NCBI GenBank assembly: GCA_907163375.1
Contig: CAJQUW010005721.1
Location: 1 to 64,000, forward strand
Length of the DNA stretch: 64,000 nucleotides
Direction: 5' to 3'
DNA from: Prostheceraeus crozeri
Lineage: Eukaryota > Platyhelminthes > Polycladida > Euryleptidae
Made by a program: the position numbers and the translations under genes. The notes beneath the pieces were generated by a model, which did no database searches, had not been told where the DNA came from, and worked only from the letters and a program-made list of their open reading frames with translations. Each line of letters starts with the position of its first letter. Within the stretch, counting starts at the first letter, position 1. This document shows positions 42,707-54,554 of the stretch, in pieces.

Positions 42707-45700
42707 TAAATTTTTAATTCATGCTTGAAGATGTCCATTTAACTATCTCTTTACAATTTTGTTTCTTTCTCTCAGTGAATTGAAATAAAGAAATAATAAG
42801 ATTTAAATATTTTTTAAGTCATGAATTGCTTTAAGATTTCTAGAATTCGATTAATGACAATCAAATTTTGAATTGGAAGCAATATTGAAGTATCATCAAT
42901 TATTGGGAAGACAATGATCTATTCAAGAAGTCTCTAGCCGCCCGGAGTCCAAATATAATAGGAGACAATGTTTTTCCAAAAATTGCTCCAAAGCATAGGA
43001 GCGGGGGATCAAGACAAATCTCTTTCTCTGACCAAATAGAATATGTTGTAGAAATTCATTGCCAATTCGAAGTGGGTTCGTGAAAAAGAAATCTCTCTCA
43101 CTCGCCACCAAGTACGGCGAATTTGAGAAGTTCCGGAAAATTGGAGAAATGCTGAATTTAGGAGATCTTGACCGATAAAATAGGACCTGATTACCTGACG
43201 GCAACATCAACACTGATGTCAGCCGCCGATGCCGCTTCAGTCATGATTTCTCGCCATCGCACCCGGTGGGGAAAAATGATAAATTGCTAAAAAAATGGGA
43301 AACATAGGAGGTCTGTGAAGCCTGTATTAATGTATACAGCCGCTATATCTTGAATTAAAAACACAACCTGCGTTGAAAAAGGCAAATGACTGACACTCGT
43401 ATATAAATACACAGTACAACATAAAAGAAAACAATTAATGCTTTGTTGTAGGTAGTTGTTGTTTCATTAAATTGACAAAGACGTAGTCGAAATTCCTTCA
43501 ATACAATTTATTATCGACATTGTCTTCGTTTTGAAAATTAAGCAATTAGGTCAATGGTGAACCGAATAAACAGTACAACATGCATGTATCGGATGAACAT
43601 TGCTTCATGTCAAGTGATTATGATGGGATTAGATACTGACTTTGATCTCACGCGCACCTCTTCCTTGTTTTGTCGACCGTCGACTTGCCCTACCGATTTG
43701 CTCACATCGAAAAGAGAATACTGATTACGTCAATAATGAGGTCTCGGAACAGGGAGATGCTGGCATTTTGGGTGAATTTAAAAACATAATTTCTTTAATT
43801 TCCGGCTTTTTTCCAATTATTTTCCTTTCTATTAATAAAGCAAAATATTCCGCATTTGCCGCCAAACACCTCTAGCGACGGAATCTCCTAGTGTTTGAAC
43901 ATAGTAACTTGATTATGGACACAAAGTTGTACATCAATCACTCCAGCAGACTAGAAGGCCGGACGCACGCAGAATAAGTCGCAGAGATTTAGCAGGCATC
44001 TTACAAATGTTTTCAGTGTCTTTGCATTTGTTTGTCCGCGCTACTTGGTTAGCGATGTGGACATCTTCGAATGTAAATATAATTCTTGGGTTAATAGCAA
44101 CAAGCTGGTTTCATTTCATACAACGTGATAATATGTCCTAACCGCGCACATTAACGATTTCATCATTTGTGAATTATCACCTGCCTCCGGCTTAAATGCG
44201 GCGCTTGAGTTGTTAACTTGTTGAATTTTCATGTCTCAATTTCAAACTGCATGAAAATTCTTGCTCCTTGCGTTCCTTCTTTGAAAATTTTGTCTTGCTT
44301 GCGTCAGTTGACGTCATGATATGTCTGTGATACATCAAGACAAACGTATTTCTGTAAAACAATGAAATTCACATGCACACGTACTACTGGTGAATTTCTG
44401 TTGGAATATCAAGAAGACAAGCACAGACACAATGTTGATAATTATCAACACGATGCGTTGATGTATTCTTTGTCGCAATTATCAAGATGTTGTTGCTATG
44501 CGTGGGCAAAGGAAAGTGAACGATTTTGTCTTGAGGTAAAACCGACATCCAACTTGAATTTCACACAAGGCGGAAGTCTGATATCAAAATATTGATGCAA
44601 ACTTTCCTTTGTGGCGAATTAGTGTTGAATTTCTTCACTGATTCATTTCAAAATCTAGAGATTTTCTGCTAGAGGCAATTTTTCTCCTATATTCTCAAGC
44701 TATCCATCGATGAGCTGCTCTCCAAGTGACAATGGAGAAAGTTGTTTTCTAAATTCCCACAAGATTTTGAGGTACACATGTAAAATCATTTTACATTATT
44801 CTATCCTCTTCATTTATACCTGCTTCTGTTTGGTAAGGTCAGAATTAGATTATTTCAATGAGTTCTACAACGACACTTGTTCATCACCGACATTGAATGA
44901 AAGTAACCTAAAAGCGTTCAGAGTGTATTATTTAGTTAATTAAGAATAAAAACAAGCAATTAATAAAAACAAAGATGTTTCCACGAAGAATAGAAATCTC
45001 ACATCTGCTCTACAAGCAGAGTTACACAGCAGTACTACAAGCTATGATACAAATAAGTCAATCATGAGTAAGTGACCTTTGATTTTTGAATTTAAGCACA
45101 AATGCAGGGTTCTTCAAATTCTCAAGGCTTTTCGGTCACTTCAAAGGTGTCATATTTCCTTCCAGCCGCGTTTTCTATAAAAAGCTTGAATTCAAAAATA
45201 AAGATGAAAAATAATAAAACGCGTAATACTTATCATCACATGATCAAGTAAAGATGAGACTGAGAAATTCCAGGGCTACAATTGAACTAGGATAAAAACA
45301 AGGTAAGTGGACTGTGGGAGGAACTCTTTCTTGATCCCGGCTGAGCCCCCACAGGTTAGGGGTCGAAACACAACTAGACGAGTACCTGCTGATGACTGAC
45401 GGACTGCAGTGTTATGTTTTATATCCCTTAATCGGTAGCTGAAGTAGTGGTCGATGTATTGTAATTCAAATGAAGAAATGTGGAATTACATGAAGTATTA
45501 CAGACGGATGAAGAAACTGGCGATAACAAATTCAAGTGAAGAAATAGTATTTTCCATGTGCAGTCTTAGGTATAGTGTGTATAGTTTCATTGCTTTCGGT
45601 GTAGTAGAGTGTCATTGTAGTTCTATTGTTTACCTCCATTATCCACTTTCCACTTATCCACTCTGACCATTATCCACTTTGTGTAGTGTCAGATATAGTT

Positions 45701-46102
45701 CACTTGTAATCAGTGTAGTAGCATCGTTGTATTTCCATGTTTTACCTCCACTTTTCCAATTTCTATTCATCGGTTTCCTGTTGTTTTATAATATCCATTT
45801 TTAATTTCCTTAACCTATGGTGACCATTGTCTTATTCTATTTCCACTATCTGCATCTGTAGTCGGTACAGTATATTAGAAGTCTGCTTTGAGCGTGTATA
45901 CGGCAGTGTTTGGAATCTATGGCATTAGTATATTAACAGCGAGAATGAGTAGTATTACAAGTCTTAAGATTTCCATTTTTACCAGATATTGGGCCAAAGC
46001 TGATCAATTTTAATTCGTTGCCACGAGAAAGCTACATTGAGTTCTTTTAAGAACTGATTAATCCAATGGTTGCAGTAGCATTGCCTTTGTACACTTGCGG
46101 AT
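42707..46102. other. No gene recognised; possible LINE tail scrap at 43195-43265
   Basis: On the minus strand, 43195-43265 reads RWREIMTEAASAADISVDVA then VR and a stop. This resembles the DR.RWR.I..EA ending of LINE ORF2 proteins and could be a minimal 3' remnant. Frames at 43642-43875 and 44362-44595 have no domain. Sequence at 45560-45800 contains a loose internal duplication (TACCTCCATTATCCACTTTC and TTTACCTCCACTTTTCCAAT, each preceded by GTGTAGTAG). Confidence 0.35.
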
Positions 46103-46220
46103 TGGAGAACGCCATCAGTCCTCATTAGGACTACTTTAACTAATAATTTAAATTAGTAAGCATTATATTCTATTATAAATGGCTGCTGGGATGATTTTCA
46201 TCATCGTATGAGAATTGATT
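46103..46220. repeat. Dispersed repeat, copy 2
   Basis: The partner of 1-140, sharing GATTGGAGAACGCCATC, AAATTAGTAAGCATTATA and the CATCGTATGA end, with small deletions. Class unknown. Confidence 0.5.
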
Positions 46221-46849
46221 CACAATGAGGGCTTGACATGATGATCATGAAATGCGATACTTTTTTGTACATGTATAACAACAGAGAAATAGGTCTCGAA
46301 CCTCTGCCCACAGAATTGACTGTAATCTCAGAGATGCTTTTGGGACTCTCAGTCCTACTACTGCCTATTTGGAACATTCAATAATCGTGTCTTGCATTAT
46401 TAAGCACCAGGTAATGAGTACTATAGCATGAATGTGCAATTAGAGACCATCAAATTCACCTAGTGAAAGTAACAGAAGAGACACTTATGAAGTCCCGTTA
46501 TATGTCATCAATGCTATCCAAGATAACCTTTGTCTATGTGCATGAGCATCGTATGTATTCAGAAATTGAAAGAAAACATGCTCTAAAGGCAGTCTTTTAA
46601 AGCATGATTTTAAATCAACCTTTTTTAAGTTTTCACACTACTCGCGACTCGATCGTCGAACTGCTGTATCTTTCCACATCACCGCTCGACACGGCGCATC
46701 ATCTGACTTCAAACCAATGTAACCAAGGACATCTGACAGCAAGTTTCCTGCAAATGGAGGTTAAAAGAAAGGTTTGACTTTCCTTTCTTTGTTTGGTATG
46801 AAAACCTTTTTTGCCTGTTTCATCTGTATTGTCCGGCAGTCAGAAAGAG

Positions 46850-46975
46850 CTTCTGCAGTGAACGAGGCCGAATATGAGACTTTGACACAATGATGCACAC
46901 CCTATGCCTGCTACTCGTATGAATCTGCGCGTCTGCCGAGTTCTAGTTAGTTCCTCCTCTTGTCAGACAAGATCA
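46850..46975 (-). repeat. Dispersed repeat related to the 76-bp array
   Basis: On the minus strand it runs TTGTCTGACAAGAGGAGGAA, CTCGGCAGACGCGCAGATTC, TAGGGTGTGCATCAT, TCATATTCGGCCTCGTTCAC, TGCAGAAGCTC. This is the same order as the single-copy lead-in and first unit of the array at 36655. It is a single unit with no tandem growth. Confidence 0.65.
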
Positions 46976-47579
46976 AAGAAGAACACTTTGCTTGAAAGAG
47001 GCCCTGACTTGTCATTTTCAGTTTTGTGGTTGGAATGAGCCAGGAGTATTTTAAGATGTTATTATTATTGTTCTTATTCTTACATACATGTGCAAAATTT
47101 TTCGACTGTTATCCGGCAATCATCTTCAGGTAGAAAAGAATTTCTATTGGTGTTAGCGGGAGTTTAAATGTATGAGACTGGTTTGAAAATGATATTTACA
47201 ATGAGATGTGGCATGATATAATGTATATATGAACAGGTTGTGCTGGGTTACATATCATTCTTCATCTTACATGTCAGGTCATTTATTCTTTTGCTACTGG
47301 TAAAGATATGTAAACCACAAAACTGAAAGAAGAACACGTTAATCCAATGGGACGCAGATTGCAGTTTTTGGTAGTAGGGATAGCGTGCAACCTGCTCGTT
47401 CAGGGTTCCTAGAAGGGATGAGTCGTATATCGCATGCATTTGTAAGCAGCACACACACACTCTCTCTCAAAATATATGCTGCCTGCCGACACCAGCCAGA
47501 TGGCGTGTATCTATGCTGTAATATCATTTGAGTCACACATCACTGTCTAGTTGTATTCAGTGAGGAATGCTGAACAGAT
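46976..47579. other. No gene recognised (intron)
   Basis: It contains a short CA/CT-rich microsatellite (ACACACACACTCTCTCTC near 47450). Nothing else is supported. Confidence 0.5.
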
Positions 47580-47939
47580 GGTGGTGAAATCATCAGGTGA
47601 ACCAATTTTCGTGAACCTGCTATCTTCTATAATATTGATCGGAAGGACCAACATTATCGAGAAAACTTGTGCGCAATGATCTGAATTCTTTGAATCTGAA
47701 GGAATCGTGGCAATCGAAGCATTTTGATGGAATATACAGCAATCCACAAGTGATGCACGACTTTTTTCCTATCTCTGTAAGGTATTAGGAATTCTTTTTG
47801 TCCATTTACTAAGTTCCAGCACTTGCCATCGTTTTTGAATTAGTCTTCACTTATTTGCACATGCAGTTTTTATTTTCTGTTTCTTTCTAATAGGTTTAGT
47901 TCCAGCAAACCGAAAAGAGTTAAACAATCTAATTCTGTG
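47580..47939 (-). mobile_element. hAT-like MITE, variant subfamily, partial
   Basis: It ends with AATCTAATTCTGTG and shares the ATTATCGAGAAAACTTGTGC block. Its left part (GTGAAATCATCAGGTGAACC) matches the copy at 3258 rather than the main family. A 50-bp insertion lies between the CTTCACTT and CAGCAAACCG segments. 76-bp-array-type sequence starts six bases after its end. Confidence 0.7.
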
Positions 47940-47944
47940 GATGC

Positions 47945-48005
47945 ACGTCATATTATCGGCCTCGTTCCCTGCCGAAACTCGTGCTGGCTGCGGGATTATG
48001 TACAA
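47945..48005. repeat. Lone 76-bp-type unit
   Basis: CGTCATATTATCGGCCTCGT, then TCCCTGCCGAAACTCGTGCT, then GGCTGCGGGATTATG. This is close to one unit of the array at 36737-37787 but has no tandem neighbour. Confidence 0.65.
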
Positions 48006-49590
48006 CACAAGAGTGTGATAATTCTCACCTCTATCAAGTCTTTGATATCATCAAGGTAGCGGTTATCCGCACTAAATCTTTAAGGTCAATCATCAAAAGC
48101 AAGGTGTAAACTTTCACGTCTCCGCATTTCATCAGTTTTCTCTCCAACAGACATGATTAAGTAACTGAGACAATGGCACAAAACATTAGTGAGCTGTCAC
48201 GACTCTTTCCACGATTATGCATAAATCAAATCTGACCGCACCCAATGACATGAAATTTGTCCGGTAAGGAAGCAAATTTCCAGGGAATGATGAAGAGAAA
48301 CGGATAAAGACGTCAGCAAGACATCATCTTTTTTGCCGATTTCATCTACTTATAGAGTCGACAAAGACGTCATCGTTGAGTCCTCCAGGTTCTCGTGTTA
48401 CGCAAGATATGACAGAGGAAAGCATGCTGCAAAGATGCATGTGATCGCCATCTCTTACCGGTTACATCACTTCTAGCTGTCATGTTCTCTATCTAATTTG
48501 TGACATATTTTATCCATTTACAGAAAATTGAATTCTCAACAATAAATCTTCATCCCTTCATGTGATCATGGAAATAAGCGATGCCATGTATGAGCAATTT
48601 AAATCGTCACGATAAGATGTGAATTTCAAATGACATGTTATAGTCGAGAAGAGCAATTTTACAACTTGTTCATTTAGAATTCATTCCAGATTTAACACCC
48701 AATGCCTGTAATCTGCGTTGTCGACTGCACGCACGGAAATAAATGGCATGTTTCATGTCAAAAGAATTTGCAAGTAGAGATTTTGAAAATTGTTCAAATA
48801 TAATGAACAGGGGAACCCTTCAAAGTAAAATGAATACTGTAAGATTTCTTGGCCTCTGATTTCAAGCTGGACCAATGCATGCTCTGTAAATCGACATTAC
48901 AAGTTGCATATGTGTCTGATTATACTCTTGATTGATTATAGGAGCAATATTTCAAAATGATGACCATACAGAACGTTTTAAATGATTTCCTTCTTTGTCA
49001 TCCTGTCGCTGCAGTATTTTGTAAATTCACTATTGCTTTTGTGTACATGATCTTTGGACCAGGGGCAACAATCTAGATCACAAATTGACTTTATAATTGA
49101 AAATGCCAACCCGAAAAAGAAAGCCAGTTCGCACAAGTTGCTTTTTGCCCCAACTAAGTTCCCCCGGCGTGTGCCATAATTTTCATGCAATTTCCATTCT
49201 AGGACTTTCTATGGTATTGTTAATTTCTATGTTCAAAACAGATAAATGAATCAGGTCATATATTTACAGAGATATGTAACAAAGATATCCATGAAATGAA
49301 TGTCTTTGGCATAGAAGTGTAACTCATCACCCACATTTAGCTGAAATTAATGGTAAAAAAGTAATGTTAAATATCTAACGTTAAACGATTTCAATTCATT
49401 CATTGTCCTAAGCTTTTCCATGATAGTTTCCCCAAAACTTATCATATCAATGCGCTGAAAAAACACGATATTTTCTCATTGAATATTACTTACATGAATA
49501 TATCTATGACTCAATATCTAAAACTCAAATGACTCACGCTTTTTTCTGCATTGTTTCACGATATTTTCCCATAGAAATACAGCTTAGGAC
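48006..49590. other. No gene recognised (intron)
   Basis: AT-rich intron. The 70-codon minus frame at 48978-49190 has no domain or borders. Confidence 0.5.
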
Positions 49591-49594
49591 AATA

Positions 49595-49647
49595 TCATTA
49601 TTATGTAGATTTTGCTATGTAACAATGCAGAATCTACATAATAATGA
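49595..49647. repeat. Perfect-type hairpin, 21-bp arms
   Basis: TCATTATTATGTAGATTTTGC is followed by an 11-base loop and its reverse complement with one mismatch. A third partial copy (ATTGCTAAAATCTATG) follows immediately. It lies 400 bases inside the 29-kb intron from the upstream exon. Confidence 0.7.
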
Positions 49648-49842
49648 CACATTGCTAAAATCTATGTCAATGAAATAACATCGAAAATGCTAAGATTTTT
49701 ACTGCATTGACTAGATATAGACATATTGAACAATATGAAATGTAACGGTGTGAGCACATTTTTCATGTACCGCATTTTGCATACTCCACTGTTAGACATG
49801 TTATTATTCATAGGAGAACCTTTCTCTTGACACGACCATGGA

Positions 49843-49935
49843 AGGTGTGCTTCGCTGGTCTTAGTGATCTGCATGCCGCGTTGGCAGTTCGAAGACTGGG
49901 TTCGAGTCCCAGCTGACAGGGCAAGGAGCATAGAT
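49843..49935 (+). mobile_element. tRNA-like SINE fragment, family 4
   Basis: It has a complete T-arm (CTGGG TTCGAGT CCCAG) with a perfect box B (GGTTCGAGTCC), and an upstream TGGTCTTAGTGATCTGCATG resembling a D-arm. No acceptor stem pairs, so this is not a tRNA gene. It is antisense to the host gene, about 105 bases downstream of the exon at 50041. Confidence 0.45.
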
Positions 49936-50040
49936 GTATCATTTCGACCTCGTGAAAGCCGGAGGCATGAAATTCCTTCTGACTGTAGAGTACTGGGATG
50001 CAAATTTGATGGACCAAGCTAAGGACAGATCGTTTCTTAC

Positions 50041-50231
50041 CTTGATGATTTGATTGAAGAGTTCCGTGATGGCTTTGTCCAGGAAACTGTCATTGTTCGG
50101 GTCAGAGAGAGACAAGAGGCCCAGAATGAATGAAGTGATTCCATCCATGATTGGACTGATGCACTCGGCATTGGTGGCCAACCGTGTGAGGATTGCCAAC
50201 GATCTCTCCGCGTCTTCCAGTTTCATTTTTT
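50041..50231 (-). CDS. Exon: most upstream recognised exon of the helical-repeat gene
   Basis: The acceptor follows GTTTATCTTCAACAG and the donor is ATCAAG|GTAAGAAAC. It encodes KMKLEDAERSLAILTRLATN, AECISPIMDGITSFILGLLS and LSDPNNDSFLDKAITELFNQ, then IIK. The spacing of Leu/Ile and the SLAILTRLATNAECISPIMD pattern are typical of an armadillo/HEAT helical repeat. It begins with two bases of a split codon, so at least one exon lies further upstream, beyond 50.2 kb or outside the window. It ends at phase 0, matching exon 19853-20677 across 29 kb. Confidence 0.8.
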
Positions 50232-50311
50232 CTGTTGAAGATAAACAGAAAGGGGTCAAATTTTTTCATTCAATGAAAGATCTCATCTATTATGCTGTTG
50301 CCTGTGCGCAG

Positions 50312-50418
50312 TTTCAGTGGCACTATAGACATGAACCTGGCATTGCGATCTTTCGGTCGTGTGTTCGAGCCCCGAGTATGTCATTGGAAGTCAGGAGGGC
50401 ATCCCAACACAGATGTTA
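50312..50418 (+). mobile_element. Degenerate SINE, family 1
   Basis: CAGTTTCAGTGGCACTATAG, CGATCTTTCGGTC, TTCGAGCCCCGAGTATGTCA and TTGGAAGTCAGGAGGGCATC follow the family-1 order with heavy change. It lies 80 bases upstream of the exon at 50041-50231, inside the preceding intron. Confidence 0.6.
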
Positions 50419-51144
50419 AAGCATCAGTAAGTATCTCCTGACTTCCTTGAAATATATTGAATAGCTAGCAACGAAGAGAATTATTACCGGTCTCATTCTT
50501 GTCATCATATGGATAGACATATAAGTAATCTCAAGCATAGAAAGCAGAAAACGACTTTTTGAGGGTCCCTCACTGAAAGTAGAGATATATTGATACAAGC
50601 TGCTACAAAAATCCCTACACCCAAGTGTCATCACATTTTCAAACTGAATCCTCGCACTGAATTTGAAAACCAATTCTTTAAACAAAACTTCGCTTCTTGA
50701 TGTTTGATTTTTGACACGTAAATGATTCTCAACCGTTTGTATTCCACCAATGAAGTTACTTTGAATTCTTTGAATCCAAGCCCAAATCCTCTACATGCAT
50801 CTTCTAATTTCAACTCTATACTTACCATCTGCGGCATTACATGCTTGTAAATGTAGTTTGTCATTTACACAACTAAACACAACTAAACAGTGATTATTAA
50901 CAGTAATACTTCCATATTTACGAAAATTCAATTGTTCATTCCCAGCAAGACTTGAGGTACGTACTTGCTAGCCAACGTCACTTTCGTGAAGTTTAAATAG
51001 ATCAATATTCGATGCAAATAAAACATAATTCTGTTTTAAATGATAAGATCTGTTCGACTCCGTACTTTTTCTTCAATTTCATGTAAAGGGGAGGAAGTCA
51101 ACGAGCTGATGCGAGTCGTTGAGTCAGTTGATGATAGAACTGTG
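50419..51144. other. No gene recognised
   Basis: I searched this for the exon preceding 50041-50231. Frames at 50416-50864 on the minus strand lack a donor that leaves phase 1. Confidence 0.4.
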
Positions 51145-51935
51145 GTCTCCGTGGCACAGTGGTTCAGTGCTTGGCCTAGGGAACTTCTGGTCCAGAGATC
51201 GAGCCCCGAAAGTGTCATTGCAAGTCGGCAGGAAGGGTATCCGGCACAGAATTAGATTGTTTAATCGTGTGCACTTTGCTAGAAGTGCCAACACAGTGCA
51301 CATGCAGGAGCTTAATAAGTGGGCAAAAAGAAATTTTTGATACCTTACAGAGATAGGAAAAATAGTCGTGCGCCGCTTGCGGATTGCTGTCAATTCCTTC
51401 AAAATGCTCCGATCGCCACGACTCCTTCAGATTCGAAGAATTCACATCATTGCGCAAAAGTTTTCTCGATAATGTTGGGCCATCTGATCATTTTTAAAAA
51501 AGTTAGCAGGCGCATGAAAAAACGTTCACAAACTTCTCTGTAGAACTTGACATCGTCTGTGTCTCCTTGCTGTGTGATCCGGTTGATAACAGTCACTGAA
51601 ACTTCGCACAATTTGGCGCGTTTAATGTTGAACTGGCTGCTCATTGTTCGATTGCTATGGCATTACGTCAGCAGATTGTGCCATTTCAGTAACGTTACAT
51701 GTTCCAATGCTTCCCTTCTAGTCAAACAGAAGAAGAGACGACCTGTCTTAGTATGTGGTATCCGGTCTCCGTGGCACAGTGGTTAAGTGCTTGGGCTAGC
51801 GATCTCTCGGTACAGAGGTCGAACCTCAGAAGTGTCATTGGAAGTCGGCAGGAAGTGCATCCGGACTGAAAGATCACAACGCTCCAGATTAAAGTCTGAC
51901 TGTGTCAGCACCGTCATTAAACCATTCATTCCTGT
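51145..51935 (+). mobile_element. Two-headed family-1 SINE split by a hAT MITE
   Basis: The first head (51145-51244) runs GTCTCCGTGGCACAGTGGTT to GGAAGGGTATCCGG. It is followed by a hAT MITE (51245-51757), then GTATCCGG again and a second full head and body (from 51765) to about 51930. Removing the MITE and one target duplication leaves head-GGAAGGGTATCCGG-TCTCCG-head, the same junction as the three-headed copy at 38.7 kb. Confidence 0.85.
51245..51757 (+). mobile_element. hAT-like MITE (520-bp family), nested in a SINE
   Basis: 513 bp, starting CACAGAATTAGATTG and ending in a changed terminus (CTTAGTATGTG). It is flanked by an exact 8-bp duplication GTATCCGG. This copy gives the cleanest evidence that the family makes 8-bp target duplications. 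It contains no transposase. Confidence 0.9.
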
Positions 51936-52174
51936 AAAACCGTTGAGATACAAAGTAGTCACGTTAATCTTGTCGATTTTCAGTGATGTTATGTAAAAGA
52001 AAGCAGTCGATAACACATGCATTCACTGAATCGAGTTCTCTGCAAATTATTGGAATTTCGAACTCTCGCTAATAATAGAAGTGGAAATTAGACAAAAACT
52101 ATTAAACAGTTTGAATTCATGGAATAGGTCTCTTGGTAAGATGAGAAAATTCAATTTATTGTCAGCCCTACCGC

Positions 52175-53260
52175 CAGAGCTGGAAAAATTCCACTGAAAT
52201 TTTTAATTCCAATTCCGGAGCAGAAATTTCAATTCCAAATCCAATTCCAATTCCAGTCGAAACAGTTCAATTCCAAATCCAATTCCAATTCGATAATAAG
52301 ATTCAATTCCGATAATTTCATGTCGCGTATAGTGTCTTATGTTAATGTATCTAACACTTGTTCGTTTCAATCCAACCCATGTGCCCTTATCCTATCCTCG
52401 TTGTTCCTGTGTGCCGTTCCCTGCGTCGTTCCTATGTGCGTTCTCATGTTCACAGTTCATATTCCTTGTGTACATGTATATATGTAACCGGTCAGCCTAC
52501 GCCATTTTCGTTTCGTAAACAAGATATTCAATATCTCGTGAAAAAAGGAAAGAAAAGAATATTAACGGTCAGCAAAGAATCAGACGCTGAGAAAGAGAGA
52601 GAGAGAGATGAGATGCGAATAAATCTATTAATAAACTGACAGAAGAAAATTCAATGTGCGAATAACGTGATTGTTGATGAAAGAAAAAGCGACGATAAAA
52701 ATGTTATCATGAAAACTGATTAATGTACCATGTTAAAAAAGGAAATTAAAAATTCCTTGATAAGAACGAAATGTGGTCGGGTCGAAAGCTAACGAGCAGA
52801 GATTAAAGGCAACTCTTTCAATTTTCAAAAGAAAGTGGTTTTATCGTCAAGTCTCAAAAATTGGTATAACTTAGAAACGATGAGAAATTGACACAACAAC
52901 AACTACCAACAAAAACACATACGACATCTTCAGTAGCTGTTAGAACAAATCCGGGCTCTCGCGGTGTAACACAACTACAGAAATAACAGCAACAACAACA
53001 CATCAGCGAGTGCGATTGAAGATTGACGGTGTTGATATTTATGAATTCAACATTAAGAAGTGAACTGTAAGTGTAAGTGCTTTTCTTTTATCGTTGCGTA
53101 TCATATCTATATAACTATAGTCTTTAAGATTAATATTGTTAACTGTTGTGATTGGAAGTTGTGATTTCAATTTTTTCAGTCATTGAGGTTTATCAGGGTC
53201 AATTCCAATTCCAGTAGATTTGAATATCGTCAATTCCAATTCCGACTTTTCCAACTCTTG
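52175..53260. mobile_element. hAT element, non-autonomous, 1.1 kb, exact TSD
   Basis: The ends are CAGAGCTGGAAAA (left) and TTTTCCAACTCTTG (right, inverted). They are flanked by a perfect 8-bp duplication CCTACCGC (52167-52174, 53261-53268). Both subterminal regions are packed with AATTCCAATTCC repeats, as is usual for hAT transposase binding regions. The interior has no transposase frame. An AG-rich microsatellite lies near 52595. Confidence 0.85.
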
Positions 53261-53268
53261 CCTACCGC

Positions 53269-53825
53269 AGTGTCTTTTCCTTCTTGCTGAACTGTGAAGA
53301 GTCTTGACGTTTGTTTGTCAGAAAAAGGAATCGCAAGCAACTTGAAGATCTAATTCTTGAAAAGAAGATCTAAAGATCTGGATTCATGGAGACCTCATCT
53401 GTTCTACCACAATCTCATGGAAGCGATCAACTTACATCAATGTCTGATCTGAAGTACAGATGGGTTTCGACCATGGAAGCTCACCACAGATTCTGTTGGT
53501 TTCCTCTTCTATTACTCTCAGCTATTGCATTCCAGCTTTGTGCAGAATATTTGCCTTAGCGATGAGGCCAATTTCCACATCAACGACTTATCACAACACT
53601 TTCACCTACTCGCATGTAAGCCTGTTTGGAAGCTTGCTATGAGACACATCAGATGCTCACCCTTCACTTCACAAGCGCTGCAACGTGTGAATGGCCTCTA
53701 GGGTGTGCACTTTTAGTAACTACTTTGAATTTCTTTGTTGTATTTCAAACAGAATTCTGCAGCATTAAAGTATAGATGGTGACTTCAGTTCTCAAATAGC
53801 AATGGATCAAAGTGAGCGCCCTAAC
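53269..53825. other. No gene recognised
   Basis: Spacer between two hAT-type elements. The 60-codon frame at 53460-53642 is unsupported. Confidence 0.5.
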
Positions 53826-54338
53826 CACAGAATTAGACAGGTTCTGTTTAGACTTCTGTTTCACCAGAAAGGAAGCATTGGAACATGTTACGTAAATGAA
53901 AAGGGCACAATCTGCTGACATAATACCATAGCAATCGAATAATGAGCAGCCAGTTCAACATTAAACACGCCAAATTGTGCAGAGTTTCAGTGACTTATCA
54001 ACCGGATCACACAGCTAACAGACACAGACGATGTCAAGTTCTACAGAGAAGTTTGTGAACGTTTTTTCATGCGCCTGCTAACATTTTTAATAATGATCGG
54101 AGGACCCAATATTATCGAGAAAACTTTTGCGCAATGATCTCAATTCTTCGAATCTGAAGGAGTCGTGGCGATCGGAGCATTTTGAAGGAATTCACCTCAA
54201 TCCGCAAGCGACGCACGACTATTTTTCCTATCTCTGTAAGGTATTAAAAATTTCTTTTTGCCCACTTAGTAAGTTGCTGTATGTGCACTCTGTTGGCACT
54301 TCTAGCAAAGTGATACCATTAAACAATCTAATTCTGCA
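53826..54338 (-). mobile_element. hAT-like MITE (520-bp family), complete copy
   Basis: 513 bp, from CACAGAATTAGACAGG to AATCTAATTCTGCA, in reverse orientation to the 26-kb copy. The flanks GCCCTAAC and GCCTAACT are similar but not a clean duplication. It serves as the uninterrupted reference for the nested insertion at 41188. Confidence 0.8.
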
Positions 54339-54554
54339 GCCTAACTGCATAATCATCATCGACCCCCTGCTATGAAAGACAAAAGACATGACTGGTTCCG
54401 TCATCAGTTTCTCTAACGCAAGCAGGCAGTGCGGGTCGAAAGATCTCAGCGCACTGAAACGAGCAGGTTTCGGTATTTTGTGGCTTTTATCAGACTTACT
54501 GGGGTACACCAAGGTGCGCTATTTGCTTCTATTTACCTGATGAAAGCTCAAAGT

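Larger units (their letters stand above)
12967..50231 (-). other. Span of the single recognised host gene (partial)
   Basis: Seven exons on the minus strand are supported by splice borders and reading frame. In transcription order they are 50041-50231, 19853-20677, 18595-18841, 18170-18333, 15848-16044, 14629-15077 and 12967-14065. The first four join in phase (0/0, 0/0, 1/1) and the last two join in phase (2/2). The borders into and out of 15848-16044 do not agree, so at least one exon or border is missing from the model. The first listed exon starts with an incomplete codon and the last ends in a donor, so both protein ends lie elsewhere. The product is a helical-repeat protein of at least about 1,050 residues. 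Confidence 0.7.

Noticed and set aside
49843-49935. Functional tRNA gene
   Set aside because: The T-arm is perfect, but no acceptor stem or normal anticodon arm can be formed.
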